Positions 18,914 to 27,822 of a DNA stretch of 55,940 nt are shown in pieces (position 1 is the stretch's first letter; every line of letters starts with the position of its first letter). The DNA is from Marinovum sp. (lineage in GTDB: Bacteria > Pseudomonadota > Alphaproteobacteria > Rhodobacterales > Rhodobacteraceae): NCBI GenBank assembly GCA_022447495.1, contig JAKVBH010000029.1, positions 1 through 55,940 on the forward strand, written 5' to 3'. Position numbers and translations under genes: made by a program. Below the pieces are notes generated by a model. The model did no database searches. It saw nothing but the letters and a program-made list of their open reading frames with translations, and was not told the DNA's origin.

Positions 18914-19544
18914 CGCCGTACCGTGCCAGCCACGTGTCCACCGCGCTGTTGACGACGCGGACCATGTCGTCCTTGGAAACTGTGTCGATGATGTTGAACG
19001 TGCGTTTGAGCCAGACATCGCTTTTGCACAACTCGCCAAATTGCTCGGCTGCCAACTCGTATTCGTCAATTTCAAGTTCTCCGCGGCTGGCCGCGAGTTG
19101 AAGATAATTGACCATCGCGGTGCGCATAACCATTGGGCCGTTTTGATAAAATTGACGGCCGATCTCGGGAAACCGCAAAGATTCGGCCACGCAAATCCGG
19201 AAGACTGCCCGGCCAAAATCGGAGAGGATAAAGGTCACAAAATGCATGCCCATTGCAGTGAGCACATCACGGGGGGGCGCTGCGATGTCGATTTGGTCCA
19301 AGGCCATCTCAGCTTGGCGTATACATTCAGAGCCAGCCACTTCCATGAAAAGCAGTTGTTTATCAGGGAAGTAGCTGTAGAGCGTGGCTTTGGATACACC
19401 GGCCGCGCGCGCGATATCATCGACGCTGGCGCCTTCGTATCCGTGTGCCATGAACACATCCCGGGCCCCGCTCAGAACCTGGTCGAATTTGCGTCCCCGG
19501 CGAACCTGTGGGGTTTGGGTGGCTTGTCCGCCATCAGCTGCCAT
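18900..19544 (-). CDS. TetR/AcrR-family regulator
   Basis: 214 residues from the ATG at 19544, which has GGAGG seven bases upstream. The N-terminal helix-turn-helix (about 15-62) has VLSGARDVFMAHGYEGASVDDIARAAGVSKATLYSYF. The C-terminal ligand-binding region resembles the AefR-like group (EMVLxCIRQAE then FxRICVAES). It lies downstream of a small secreted-protein gene on the same strand, whose promoter region contains two near-identical palindromes that are the obvious candidate operators. Regulators of this group often control RND efflux genes, but none is present here. Confidence 0.9.
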   Translation of the reverse strand: MAADGGQATQTPQVRRGRKFDQVLSGARDVFMAHGYEGASVDDIARAAGVSKATLYSYFPDKQLLFMEVAGSECIRQAEMALDQIDIAAPPRDVLTAMGMHFVTFILSDFGRAVFRICVAESLRFPEIGRQFYQNGPMVMRTAMVNYLQLAASRGELEIDEYELAAEQFGELCKSDVWLKRTFNIIDTVSKDDMVRVVNSAVDTWLARYGAKAV

Positions 19545-19649
19545 GCACTGCCTCCTCACTTGTCCAGAACATACACCGCCTCCCAAGTCACGAGCAAGTC
19601 GCGACGAGGAAGGCGGTCTGGGAAGAGTATAGGGCGTCTGAGACCCGTG

Positions 19650-19811
19650 TCACTTAGCGGCTTCGGGCGTGACCGGGATCAACGTTTGGGACGAGACAAC
19701 AGCATCCTCGGTTGGGAATTGCAGCGCAGGCAACGTCAAAACAGGGCCATAGGCCAGAGCAGGGGCGGTGGTCACGGTCAGGGCGATCAGGGCAGCAGAC
19801 AGCGTTTTCAT
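19650..19811 (-). CDS. Small secreted protein, likely target of the adjacent TetR
   Basis: 53 residues. AAAGGA lies seven bases upstream of the ATG at 19811. A signal peptide MKTLSAALIALTVTTAPALA with an AxA cleavage site leaves a mature peptide of about 33 residues rich in Pro, Thr, Leu and Val (YGPVLTLPALQFPTEDAVV at its start), without Cys. No family recognised. The gene stands directly upstream of the TetR gene on the same strand and directly downstream of the paired palindromes, so repression by that TetR is likely. It could be a periplasmic sensor, a chaperone-like peptide or a regulated marker of envelope stress; its function is unknown. Confidence 0.72.
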   Translation of the reverse strand: MKTLSAALIALTVTTAPALAYGPVLTLPALQFPTEDAVVSSQTLIPVTPEAAK

Positions 19812-19830
19812 CGGTTTATCCTTTCTAAAA

Positions 19831-19848
19831 CTGAACTACTTGGTTCAG
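19831..19848. promoter_or_regulatory. Palindrome 1, candidate TetR operator
   Basis: CTGAACTACTTGGTTCAG, an imperfect inverted repeat (one mismatch per arm). On the minus strand it lies just downstream of a plausible promoter for the 19811 gene: TTGCAA, 16-base spacer, TAGATA (19852-19879 region). Occupancy would block initiation. Confidence 0.65.
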
Positions 19849-19866
19849 AACAATATCTAAACTCAT

Positions 19867-19906
19867 TAGTTCACTTTGCAATCACAAAACTGAACTATTC
19901 GGTTCA
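19867..19906. promoter_or_regulatory. Half-site and palindrome 2, candidate TetR operator
   Basis: TGAACTATTCGGTTCA (19891-19906) matches palindrome 1 at 14 of 16 positions; the two are centred 59 bases apart. A lone half-site TAGTTCA lies between them at 19867-19873. The arrangement suits cooperative binding or looping over the promoter. Confidence 0.6.
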
Positions 19907-20016
19907 AAATTCCGCATATCGCCCATGCAAAATTCTATAGGCTTGGGCGCTGGATTGTTGCTGATGTCTGCCTCAAAACCCGTTGACCACAGGTGGCGGC
20001 ATGCTAACCAACAGGT

Positions 20017-20946
20017 ATGGTTGAGATCTTCCTCAAGACATTGCCGTTCTTTGTCATCATCGGCCTGGGCTACTGGGCAGGTCGCACGCGGTTCTTCTCT
20101 GAAGAGGCGACGGCCTACCTCACCAAGTTCGTCTTCTACTTTGCTCTGTCGGCGATGCTCTTTCGATTTGCTGCAAATCTTAGCCTCGCTGAGGTGTTCG
20201 ACGGACGACTTGTGGCTGGGTACCTCTGGGGCACCGCATTCGTCTACGGCATTGCAAGCTTCGTTGGCTTTTTGCGGAACTTGGACGTCCAAACCTGTGC
20301 GGTCGAAGCGCAATGTGCCGTCATTGGCAATGTTGGCTTTCTGGGTGTGCCGATGCTTGTGCTGCTCTTGGGTGAACCAGCGATTGGCCCGGTGATGATG
20401 ATCCTTGCGGTTGATCTTATTGTGTTCTCGTCTCTGATCGTGATCTTGATTACGGGGTCTCGCGACGGATCTGTCTCTTTGTCGGTGTTCAAGACAGTGG
20501 GGCTTGGCCTTCTGAAAAACCCGATGATTGTGTCGATTTCGCTGGGCCTGATTTGGGCATCCACGGGCTTCGGCATTCCTGCGCCGGTCAATGACTTTCT
20601 GGCCATTCTTGGTGGTGCAGCGACGCCCGGCGCGCTTTTTGCCATCGGCGCATCGCTGGCGAGTAAGTCGACCGAACGGCTGGCTATCGCTGGATGGCTC
20701 AGCTTCTGCAAACTTACCTTGCATCCCTTGTTTGTGGCCGCCGGTGTGTTGCTGCTTTTTCCAACGGATGCGTTCACAGCGGCCGTGGCCATCTCAGCGG
20801 CGGCTTTGCCGGTGGCGGGCAATGTTTTTATCCTGGCGCAGCACTACGGCGTGGCGCCCCAAAGGGTGTCTGCGGCGATCTTGGTCTCAACCGCGATATC
20901 CATCCTATCGATATCGGTGACGATCGGTTTGGTTGCGCCTGGTTGA
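20017..20946 (+). CDS. AEC-family (auxin efflux carrier-like) transporter
   Basis: 309 residues with about ten hydrophobic segments in the two five-helix halves of the AEC family, starting IFLKTLPFFVIIGLGYWAGR. The second half has the ATPGALFAIGASLAS segment and PVAGNVFILAQHYG, where the conserved Asn/Gln substrate region is expected. Family members export or import auxin-like and small organic acids such as malate and malonate. The substrate is not identifiable. Its promoter region is shared with the 19811 gene, so the palindromes may affect it too. Confidence 0.86.
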   Translation: MVEIFLKTLPFFVIIGLGYWAGRTRFFSEEATAYLTKFVFYFALSAMLFRFAANLSLAEVFDGRLVAGYLWGTAFVYGIASFVGFLRNLDVQTCAVEAQCAVIGNVGFLGVPMLVLLLGEPAIGPVMMILAVDLIVFSSLIVILITGSRDGSVSLSVFKTVGLGLLKNPMIVSISLGLIWASTGFGIPAPVNDFLAILGGAATPGALFAIGASLASKSTERLAIAGWLSFCKLTLHPLFVAAGVLLLFPTDAFTAAVAISAAALPVAGNVFILAQHYGVAPQRVSAAILVSTAISILSISVTIGLVAPG

Positions 20947-21015
20947 CCTCACGCGCGCTCTGCGCTTCATCTCGTTGCGAAGACGGTTTTAATGCTGTCG
21001 CGAAAGGGAGAACCC

Positions 21016-21846
21016 ATGGATATTCAAGCTGACAACCGTTGCTTTGGCGGACGCCAACTCGTCATCACGCATGCCTCAGAGTCCTGTGCCTGTGACATGA
21101 CTTTTGGTCTGTTCTTGCCTGCAGAGGCCGAGACCGGTCCCGTTCCTGTCCTGTGGTATCTTTCCGGGCTGACCTGCACGCATGAGAATGCCATGGTCAA
21201 AGCGGGTGCGCAGGCCCACGCCGCCGCCCATGGCATGGCTTTGGTCTTTCCAGACACCTCACCCCGGGGGGGCGATGTGGCCGATGATGCAGCTTATGAC
21301 CTCGGAAAAGGCGCGGGGTTCTACGTGAATGCGACCCAAGACCCGTGGGCTCCGCATTTTCAGATGAAGTCCTATGTGCTTGATGAATTGCCCGCGCTTT
21401 TGATGAAGGGTTATCCGCTCGACGCCAAGCGCCAAGGGATCACGGGCCATTCCATGGGAGGTCACGGCGCCCTGACATTGGCAATGAGTGCCGAGGGACG
21501 ATTCTCCTCGGTGTCTGCATTTGCGCCGATCTGCAATCCAACAGGGAGCGACTGGGGCCGCAAACAACTCTCCGCCTATCTGGGGGACGAAGAGAGCACC
21601 TGGCAGGTTTATGATGCGAGTGTTATGATAAACTCTGGTGCTGCCCTGCCTCCTGTTTTGATCGACACCGGGGTCGATGACCAATTTGGCGATCTCCTTA
21701 AAACGGAAGTCCTCGCCCAAGCGCTCACCGCGCAACGCATAGAATCGCAACTGCGGCTGCAAGCGGGCTACGACCATTCGTATTTCTTCGTGTCCACGTT
21801 CACAGGTGATCACATAGCCTTCCATGCCAGCCATATGGGCGCATGA
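21016..21846 (+). CDS. fghA: S-formylglutathione hydrolase
   Basis: 276 residues from the ATG at 21016, preceded by AAAGGGAG at correct spacing. It hydrolyses S-formylglutathione to formate and glutathione, the step after AdhI. It has an alpha/beta-hydrolase fold of the esterase D type. The nucleophile Ser lies in [10 protein letters not shown], the acidic residue in DTGVDDQF, and the His in [23 protein letters not shown] is the conserved FGH segment. It overlaps the next gene by four bases (ATGA), so the two are translationally coupled. Confidence 0.95.
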   Translation: MDIQADNRCFGGRQLVITHASESCACDMTFGLFLPAEAETGPVPVLWYLSGLTCTHENAMVKAGAQAHAAAHGMALVFPDTSPRGGDVADDAAYDLGKGAGFYVNATQDPWAPHFQMKSYVLDELPALLMKGYPLDAKRQGITGHSMGGHGALTLAMSAEGRFSSVSAFAPICNPTGSDWGRKQLSAYLGDEESTWQVYDASVMINSGAALPPVLIDTGVDDQFGDLLKTEVLAQALTAQRIESQLRLQAGYDHSYFFVSTFTGDHIAFHASHMGA

Positions 21847-22289
21847 CCACGCTCTATATCGATGCCGATGCTTGCCCGGTGAAGGCCGAGGCAGAGCGCG
21901 TGGCCACGCGGCACGAAGTGCCAATGAAGCTTGTGGCCAATGGCGGTTTGCGCCCTTCGCAGAACCCACTGGTCGAGGTGGTTGTCGTGCCCGAGGGTCC
22001 CGATGTTGCGGATCAGTGGATCGCTGAGCGTGCGGGACCGGGAGACATCGTCATCACCGCGGATATTCCGCTGGCTGCCAAATGCGTGGACGCAGGAGCC
22101 CGAGTGCTCAAACACACCGGTGAAAAGCTTGACGCACGCAATGTCAAAGAAGCCTTGGCGATGCGCGATCTGATGAGCGATTTACGTGCGGCAGACCCGT
22201 TTCGTCAGGGCGGTGGCAAGCCCTTCTCGAAAGCGGACCGGTCCCGTTTCCTGAATGCATTGGAGCGGGAGATGCGTGCGGCGAAATAG
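21843..22289 (+). CDS. YaiI/YqxD family protein (UPF0178)
   Basis: 148 residues. The start [18 protein letters not shown] is the hallmark of this family, and the [13 protein letters not shown] and [19 protein letters not shown] segments confirm it. The fold is PIN/NYN nuclease-like, with Asp5 and Asp7 in the expected metal-binding place; a defined substrate is not known. It is coupled to fghA by a four-base overlap and is followed by a palindromic repeat. Confidence 0.9.
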   Translation: MTTLYIDADACPVKAEAERVATRHEVPMKLVANGGLRPSQNPLVEVVVVPEGPDVADQWIAERAGPGDIVITADIPLAAKCVDAGARVLKHTGEKLDARNVKEALAMRDLMSDLRAADPFRQGGGKPFSKADRSRFLNALEREMRAAK

Positions 22290-22347
22290 GGGCTCTGCCC
22301 CCTTGGCCTTTGGCCAATTCCCCCGGGATATTTTTAGCCGGAAGAAA
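22289..22347. repeat. Intergenic palindromic repeat, family A copy 1
   Basis: Two small hairpins, GGGG-CTCTG-CCCC and TTGGCC-TTT-GGCCAA, then CCCCCGGGATATTTTTAGCC and GGAAGAA. The same layout recurs at 32255, 36001 and 46337. It begins on the last base of the upstream stop codon and could serve as its terminator. Confidence 0.7.
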
Positions 22348-22348
22348 C

Positions 22349-23218
22349 TCAGATCGCGAAGTCTGATTTGGTGTAGCCCTGAATATAGAGAAGTGCCGTC
22401 AGATCGCCGTGGTTGATCCGCGTGTCTACTTCCGCAGCAACCGCGGGTTTGGCATGGGCTGCCACGCCGGTGCCAACAGCGTGAAGCATGCCAAGGTCAT
22501 TTGCGCCATCGCCCACAGCGATCACATCTTGGGCAGTGATCCCAAGACGTTCCGTAATCTCGGTAAGAGCTGTTACTTTGGCATCACGGCCCAGGATGGG
22601 ACGGCCGACTTCGCCTGTGATGGTGGCATCCTCGACAATCAGCGTGTTGGCGTGGTTTTCATCAAATCCAAGTTCTGTCCCAACCTTGGCGGTAAACGCA
22701 GTGAAACCGCCTGAGACCAAGGCAGCATAAGCTCCGTTCGCCTTCATTGTGGCCAGCAACGCGGCACCGCCGGGCATGAACGTGATCCGTTCAGCGAGGA
22801 CGGCGTCTATGATGCCGGCCGGTTTGCCTTTGAGCAGCGCTACGCGCTCAATGAGCGCCTCTTCGAAATCCAATTCGCCGTTCATCGCGCGTGCCGTGAT
22901 GGCTTTGACATGTTCGCCAACGCCCACGTAGTCGGCCAATTCATCAATGCACTCTTGTTCGATCATCGTGCTGTCCATGTCGGCCAAGAGCATAGACTTC
23001 CGGCGGCCTTCGATGGGTTGCACGACGAGATCGACGCCCATGTCCTGACAGCTTTGCCAGATGTCCCAGCGGTTAGATGGCATCTGCTCAAGCTCAAACT
23101 CAGCCGCTTCATCGGCTGCCAGCCATAGCGCCTCTTTTCCACCCCAAGCATCGCGTATCGAAGTGACGAGGGCGTGGTCCAGTCTCCCTGGTTTGGCGAT
23201 CAGCGTGGCGACGAACAT
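22349..23218 (-). CDS. serB: Phosphoserine phosphatase
   Basis: 289 residues. Last step of serine synthesis, phosphoserine to serine. HAD superfamily: motif I is ADMDSTMIEQECIDELAD (about 79-96; nucleophile and acid Asp of DxDxT), motif II includes LVSGGFTAF (Ser), and motif III/IV is GDGANDLGML. An N-terminal region of about 75 residues resembles the regulatory domain of long SerB forms, though shorter. It is convergent with the YaiI gene. serC and serA lie 1.5-4 kb away. Confidence 0.95.
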   Translation of the reverse strand: MFVATLIAKPGRLDHALVTSIRDAWGGKEALWLAADEAAEFELEQMPSNRWDIWQSCQDMGVDLVVQPIEGRRKSMLLADMDSTMIEQECIDELADYVGVGEHVKAITARAMNGELDFEEALIERVALLKGKPAGIIDAVLAERITFMPGGAALLATMKANGAYAALVSGGFTAFTAKVGTELGFDENHANTLIVEDATITGEVGRPILGRDAKVTALTEITERLGITAQDVIAVGDGANDLGMLHAVGTGVAAHAKPAVAAEVDTRINHGDLTALLYIQGYTKSDFAI

Positions 23219-23263
23219 GGGCGAAACTCCTTGGCTTTGGCCCGCCCTACCTCAGCAAGCCCG

Positions 23264-24550
23264 TTATGGCCAGTAACGTCGCATGGTCGTTTTGCGGATG
23301 TTGTCGTTGATGTTTCCGGGCCGCCAACCGGTGATCTTGGCAAGCTCTTTGGCCTCGTCGCGCAAACGTTTTTTGGTCTTCGCGATGTAGTCTTTGCCGC
23401 GTTCACAGGTCACATCCCCGTCGTAAGGGTGGTTCATCACGTAGCGACCCTGAAAGTTCTTGCGATTGGTCGTCTCACGAAACACCAAGTCTTTCGGCAT
23501 TTGGTTTTTCGTGTATTGGGCGTGCAACCGCGTGACATAGACATTTTGCGCCGCCGCGTTGCGTTTCGCCCAAGTGACGCCAAGCTCTTGGAGTTCTTTG
23601 TAGCTCAGCGGATCCGCGGCACAGGGGTCACACCAGCTCATGTCCCATGCATATTCCATTACGATGCCACCGCCGCGCCCGACGGTTTTGTTGAAAACAT
23701 CGGTGTAGAACCGCGGGAAGACCTGTTCAACGAAGACCGGGACGTTTGTATTGGTGGGCAGTGCCATGGTCTTATAATTGGCCACGTCCACGCGGCCCTG
23801 CTCAGAGAGCATGAAAAAGAGCGCGTCCTGGGATTTATCCGCGTTCAGTTTGCCCAACTGGATGGGCAGCATGAAATTATCGGATCGAAAGCGTATCTGG
23901 AGCGGCGGCAACTCTTGTTTTTCTGCTGCGGCATGCCGTGACAGGTTCACCCGCGCCACAAAGAACTTCATGCCTTTGGCGATATAATCGGCCAAAATGG
24001 GTTCTGCCCCATCCGGCAACTTGTAGCCTTCGCTCTTGAGAAAGGTCTCAAGTCCATCTGATTGCCGCGCTTTCAGAATGAGAATGTCGTACTGACCGAC
24101 CGCGTATTTGGCTTTGATCGATACGCCCTGCGCGCGTGCGCGTTGTTCAATCGTCTTGTTGCGACGCGCAAACAATCCCGGCGAGGCGGTCTCTTCGACG
24201 ATGACTGGCGTGTCGAGTAAAACTTGGTCTTCGCAAGAAAAATAATCATGATATTCCACAAGTCGCGGCGCAGTATAGCTATCGAGGTGCGCGATTGTTT
24301 CGGCGTGCACCGTTTTAATTTGATGCTCCTGAAGAACGCGTGGGGTCGGTACGACCATGGCAAAGTCTGAAGGATCGCCGCGGTAATCCGACGACATGGT
24401 GATCACCGACCGCTTGCCTTTGCGGGCAAATACCACCTTGGAGGATTGATTGTAGAGCGACCCATCGGCCTTGGCGACATAGAACCCGCAAAACGCCTGT
24501 GCTGGCGCGCCAATCGCTATTAAAAATAGAAAACCCAATATCCGCAACAT
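23264..24550 (-). CDS. DUF2330 secreted protein
   Basis: 428 residues with a signal peptide (LRILGFLFLIAIGAPAQA, cleaved near 19-20) and Cys21 right after it. The mature protein begins FCGFYVAKADGSLYNQSSKV and carries the DFAMVVPTPRVLQEHQIK segment typical of DUF2330, a family of secreted or surface proteins of unknown function. The mature part has a cysteine pair near the C-terminal third (MSWCDPCAADPLS) and one more Cys in VTCERG. No membrane helix follows the signal. It lies between serB and serC but shows no metabolic link to them. Confidence 0.85.
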   Translation of the reverse strand: MLRILGFLFLIAIGAPAQAFCGFYVAKADGSLYNQSSKVVFARKGKRSVITMSSDYRGDPSDFAMVVPTPRVLQEHQIKTVHAETIAHLDSYTAPRLVEYHDYFSCEDQVLLDTPVIVEETASPGLFARRNKTIEQRARAQGVSIKAKYAVGQYDILILKARQSDGLETFLKSEGYKLPDGAEPILADYIAKGMKFFVARVNLSRHAAAEKQELPPLQIRFRSDNFMLPIQLGKLNADKSQDALFFMLSEQGRVDVANYKTMALPTNTNVPVFVEQVFPRFYTDVFNKTVGRGGGIVMEYAWDMSWCDPCAADPLSYKELQELGVTWAKRNAAAQNVYVTRLHAQYTKNQMPKDLVFRETTNRKNFQGRYVMNHPYDGDVTCERGKDYIAKTKKRLRDEAKELAKITGWRPGNINDNIRKTTMRRYWP

Positions 24551-24672
24551 GGAGACCCCTCACATAAACCCCGCCTTGATGTTTCCGATCATGCGCAGAG
24601 CGGGTCGCAAAACAACGCTCTTTTGCCGGATACGGCGTATTTTCGCTGTTGCCAGTGTGTGCGCGCTTCTGT

Positions 24673-24706
24673 AGCCACGCCCGTGGGACACCCCTCCCCA
24701 ACGAGG
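24673..24706 (+). ncRNA. Candidate serC leader structure (cis-regulatory RNA)
   Basis: Two adjacent stem-loops lie in the leader of serC: CCAC-GCCC-GTGG (24673-24684) and CCCCTC-CCCAAC-GAGGGG (24689-24706), the second ending 26 bases before the serC start. A serC leader motif with tandem hairpins upstream of the serC-serA operon is known from alphaproteobacteria. I recognise position and architecture, not a verified covariance match. Confidence 0.5.
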
Positions 24707-24732
24707 GGCGCTTATCTGGAAGGGTAGCATTG

Positions 24733-25887
24733 ATGGCTATTGAACAACCGGCAACGCGGCCGGCTAATCCGCGTTTTTCATCTGGTCCTTGTGCCAAAAT
24801 TCCCACATTTGAATTGGACACGCTGGCGGATGCCGCGCTCGGTCGGTCGCACCGTGCGGCTGTTGGTAAGTCCAAGCTGAAGGCCGCGATTGAAGAGACG
24901 CGCGACCTCCTTGGCGTACCTTCGGATTACAAGATCGGCATCGTGCCCGCGTCCGATACAGGCGCGTATGAAATGGCCATGTGGTCGATGCTCGGTGAGC
25001 GTCCCGCAGAGATGGTCGCTTGGGAGAGTTTTGGCGCGGGTTGGGTGACCGACGTTGTCAAACAACTCAAGATCGACGCGACCGTCCACACTGCTGAGTA
25101 TGGCAAAATCGTCGATATGGCCGCGCTGAACTACGACAATGACGTCTGCTTTACTTGGAACGGCACAACTTCGGGAGTGCGCGTGCCCAAGGGCGATGTG
25201 ATCCCTGCAGATCGTGTTGGGCTCACGCTCTGCGATGCAACGTCGGCCGCCTTTGCGATGGATTTGCCCTGGGACAAACTCGATGTGACGACCTTCTCGT
25301 GGCAAAAAGTTCTGGGCGGTGAAGCCGCGCACGGGATGCTGATCCTCAGCCCACGTGCGGTTGAGCGTTTGGAGAGCTATACACCCGCGTGGCCATTGCC
25401 GAAAATCTTTCGACTGACCAAGGGGGGGAAATTGATCGATGGCATCTTTGAAGGCGCTACGATCAACACGCCCTCTATGCTGGCGGTCGAAGACTACCTC
25501 ATGGCCCTTGATTGGGCGCGCTCTGTGGGTGGTTTGGATGGCCTGATGGCGCGGGCCAATGCCAATGCGCAAGCCATCTGGGATTTCTGCGATACTCACG
25601 ACTGGATCGATAACTTGGCGGTTGATCCCGCGACACGCTCGAACACCTCCGTCTGTTTGAAATTCACAGATGTGCGCATCACCGACGGCGCGGTTTTTGC
25701 CAAAGCCATTGCCAAACGGCTCGAAACGGAAGGCGTGGCGCTCGATATCGGTGCTTATCGCGATGCACCAGCGGGCCTTCGGATTTGGTGCGGTGGCACA
25801 GTCGAGACCGCCGATATCAAGGCCATGCTGCCTTGGTTGTCTTGGGCCTTCGAGATTGAGATCTCCGCGCTCGCCGAAGCCGCCTAG
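24733..25887 (+). CDS. serC: Phosphoserine aminotransferase
   Basis: 384 residues from the ATG at 24733. It converts 3-phosphohydroxypyruvate and glutamate to phosphoserine with pyridoxal phosphate. The Schiff-base Lys lies in [28 protein letters not shown] at the start and [15 protein letters not shown] are features of the alphaproteobacterial-type SerC (class V aminotransferase). The chosen start follows GGAAGGGT. It is followed by serA on the same strand after 92 bases, a serC-serA operon. Confidence 0.95.
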   Translation: MAIEQPATRPANPRFSSGPCAKIPTFELDTLADAALGRSHRAAVGKSKLKAAIEETRDLLGVPSDYKIGIVPASDTGAYEMAMWSMLGERPAEMVAWESFGAGWVTDVVKQLKIDATVHTAEYGKIVDMAALNYDNDVCFTWNGTTSGVRVPKGDVIPADRVGLTLCDATSAAFAMDLPWDKLDVTTFSWQKVLGGEAAHGMLILSPRAVERLESYTPAWPLPKIFRLTKGGKLIDGIFEGATINTPSMLAVEDYLMALDWARSVGGLDGLMARANANAQAIWDFCDTHDWIDNLAVDPATRSNTSVCLKFTDVRITDGAVFAKAIAKRLETEGVALDIGAYRDAPAGLRIWCGGTVETADIKAMLPWLSWAFEIEISALAEAA

Positions 25888-25910
25888 TTCCATTCGAAGG
25901 GGTTGGATCA

Positions 25911-25958
25911 ATCCCGTCCTACCTCTCTCAATCGCCGAAAGGTGGGGTTTATCCCGCC
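25911..25958. repeat. Intergenic repeat, family B (diverged copy)
   Basis: ATCCCGTCCTACCTCTCT (25911-25928) and GGTGGGGTTTATCCCGCC (25941-25958) match, with one to two changes, the two halves of the large inverted repeat at 37717-37775. It occupies the serC-serA spacer. Confidence 0.65.
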
Positions 25959-25979
25959 GCCCCGAAAAGGATGAATTTC

Positions 25980-27575
25980 ATGCCTAAAGTTCTCGTTTCC
26001 GACAAACTCTCTGAGACTGCTGTCAATATCTTCCGCGACCGAGGAATCGATGTCGACTTCTTGCCTGATGTGGGCAAGGACAAAGACCAACTGCTTAAAA
26101 TAATTGGCCAATATGATGGGCTTGCCATACGCTCCGCCACCAAAGTGACTGAAAAAATTATTGCAGCTGCCGATAACCTTCGGGTCATTGGGCGCGCTGG
26201 GATTGGGGTCGACAACGTCGATCGAGATGCCGCGTCCAAAAAGGGTGTGATCGTCATGAACACGCCGTTTGGCAACATGATCACCACGGCGGAACATGCC
26301 ATCGCCATGATGTTTGCTGTGGCGCGCCAGATCCCAGAGGCGAGTGCCTCGACGCACGCTGGCAAATGGGAAAAGTCCAAATTCATGGGCGTGGAGCTCA
26401 CGGGCAAGACCCTCGGCGTCATCGGCGCGGGCAACATCGGTGGCATCGTATGTGATCGTGCGCGGGGCCTTAAGATGAAGGTCCACGCCTACGACCCGTT
26501 TCTCTCAGAGGAGAAGGCAGCCAAGATGGGCGTTGAAAAAGTTGATCTGGATCAACTGTTTGCCCAGGCTGACTTCATCACGCTTCATGTGCCTAAGACC
26601 GATCAAACAGCTGGTATGATCGACGCCGCTGCCATCGCCAAGATGAAGCCCGGTGTGCGCATCATCAATTGTGCCCGTGGAGGTCTCGTGGACGAGGCTG
26701 CCTTGGTCGAAGCGCTCAAGTCAGGTCACGTGGCTGGAGCTGCGTTTGACGTGTTTGCTGAAGAGCCTGCGAAAGACAACGTTCTCTTCAATTTGCCCAA
26801 CGTGGTCTGCACGCCGCACCTCGGCGCGGCGACAACGGAAGCTCAGGAAAACGTGGCCCTTCAGGTTGCGGAACAGATGTCGAATTACCTTTTGACCGGC
26901 GCCGTGGAGAACGCGCTCAACATGCCTTCTGTGACCGCCGAAGAGGCTAAGGTCATGGGACCATGGATAAAATTGTCCGATCACCTTGGTTCGTTTACGG
27001 GCCAAATGACCGATGAGCCGATCAAAGCGATCAACATTCTCTATGACGGGGCTGTGGCGGGCATGAACCTCGACGCGCTGAATTGTGCGGTGATTGCCGG
27101 CATCATGAAAAAGGCCAATCCAGATGTGAACATGGTTTCTGCGCCCGTAATCGCGGCGGAGCGCGGGATCAAAATCTCCACCACAAACCAGGCCAAATCT
27201 GGTGCGTTTGACGGCTACATCAAAGTGACGGTGGTGACCGAGGCGATGGAGCGTTCTGTGGCGGGGACGGTTTTTTCCGACGGAAAACCGCGGTTTATCC
27301 AAATCAAAGGTATCAATGTCGACGCCGAGATCGGGGCGCACATGCTGTACACCACCAACGAAGACGTGCCCGGTATCATCGGCACTTTGGGCCAGACGAT
27401 GGGCAAAAATGGCGTGAACATTGCCAACTTTACGCTGGGTCGTTCTGACAAAGGTGGTGAGGCTATCGCGCTTCTCTATGTGGATGAGCCTGTGCCTGCA
27501 GAAGCCCGCGCGGCCTTGGCAGAGACGGGTATGTTCCGTCAGATCAAACCTCTGGCTTTCGACCTCGCGGCTTGA
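25980..27575 (+). CDS. serA: D-3-phosphoglycerate dehydrogenase
   Basis: 531 residues from the ATG at 25980 (AAAAGG nine bases upstream; an ATG at 25971 is too close to it). First step of serine synthesis. D-2-hydroxyacid dehydrogenase fold with the NAD motif VIGAGNIGG (about 147-155), catalytic Arg in NCARGGLVDE, Glu nearby, and His in CTPHLGAAT. The long form: an intervening domain and a C-terminal ACT domain (NTDEDVPGIIGTLGQ-like, starting near 455) that usually senses serine. It is co-transcribed with serC and followed by an inverted repeat. Confidence 0.96.
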   Translation: MPKVLVSDKLSETAVNIFRDRGIDVDFLPDVGKDKDQLLKIIGQYDGLAIRSATKVTEKIIAAADNLRVIGRAGIGVDNVDRDAASKKGVIVMNTPFGNMITTAEHAIAMMFAVARQIPEASASTHAGKWEKSKFMGVELTGKTLGVIGAGNIGGIVCDRARGLKMKVHAYDPFLSEEKAAKMGVEKVDLDQLFAQADFITLHVPKTDQTAGMIDAAAIAKMKPGVRIINCARGGLVDEAALVEALKSGHVAGAAFDVFAEEPAKDNVLFNLPNVVCTPHLGAATTEAQENVALQVAEQMSNYLLTGAVENALNMPSVTAEEAKVMGPWIKLSDHLGSFTGQMTDEPIKAINILYDGAVAGMNLDALNCAVIAGIMKKANPDVNMVSAPVIAAERGIKISTTNQAKSGAFDGYIKVTVVTEAMERSVAGTVFSDGKPRFIQIKGINVDAEIGAHMLYTTNEDVPGIIGTLGQTMGKNGVNIANFTLGRSDKGGEAIALLYVDEPVPAEARAALAETGMFRQIKPLAFDLAA

Positions 27576-27595
27576 TCGGAGTACAAATGCCTCGC

Positions 27596-27630
27596 TATCT
27601 GCACGGTTCGCCCTGTGAATCGTGCAGATA
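27596..27630. terminator. Inverted repeat after serA
   Basis: TATCTGCACG (27596-27605) and CGTGCAGATA (27621-27630) form a perfect 10-base stem with a 15-base loop, 21 bases after the serA stop. There is no T-run, so it is either a terminator aided by Rho or an mRNA 3'-end stabiliser. The rest of the gap to 27822 shows no gene. Confidence 0.55.
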
Positions 27631-27822
27631 ACTCCTTCATCGCCCCTCGCTGCGTGCGCAAGGGTAGGGAGATATTTGGGCAAGTCTGTCGGGCGCTGAG
27701 CAACAATGTGGATAGATTTGCACCATTGCCGCCTTATTGTCGCGCACCGGGAACCTCGCTTTGCAGCGCCAAGGCGGTTGCACTAATTGTTTCGCAAATC
27801 ACATAGACCGCAGGACACACCC

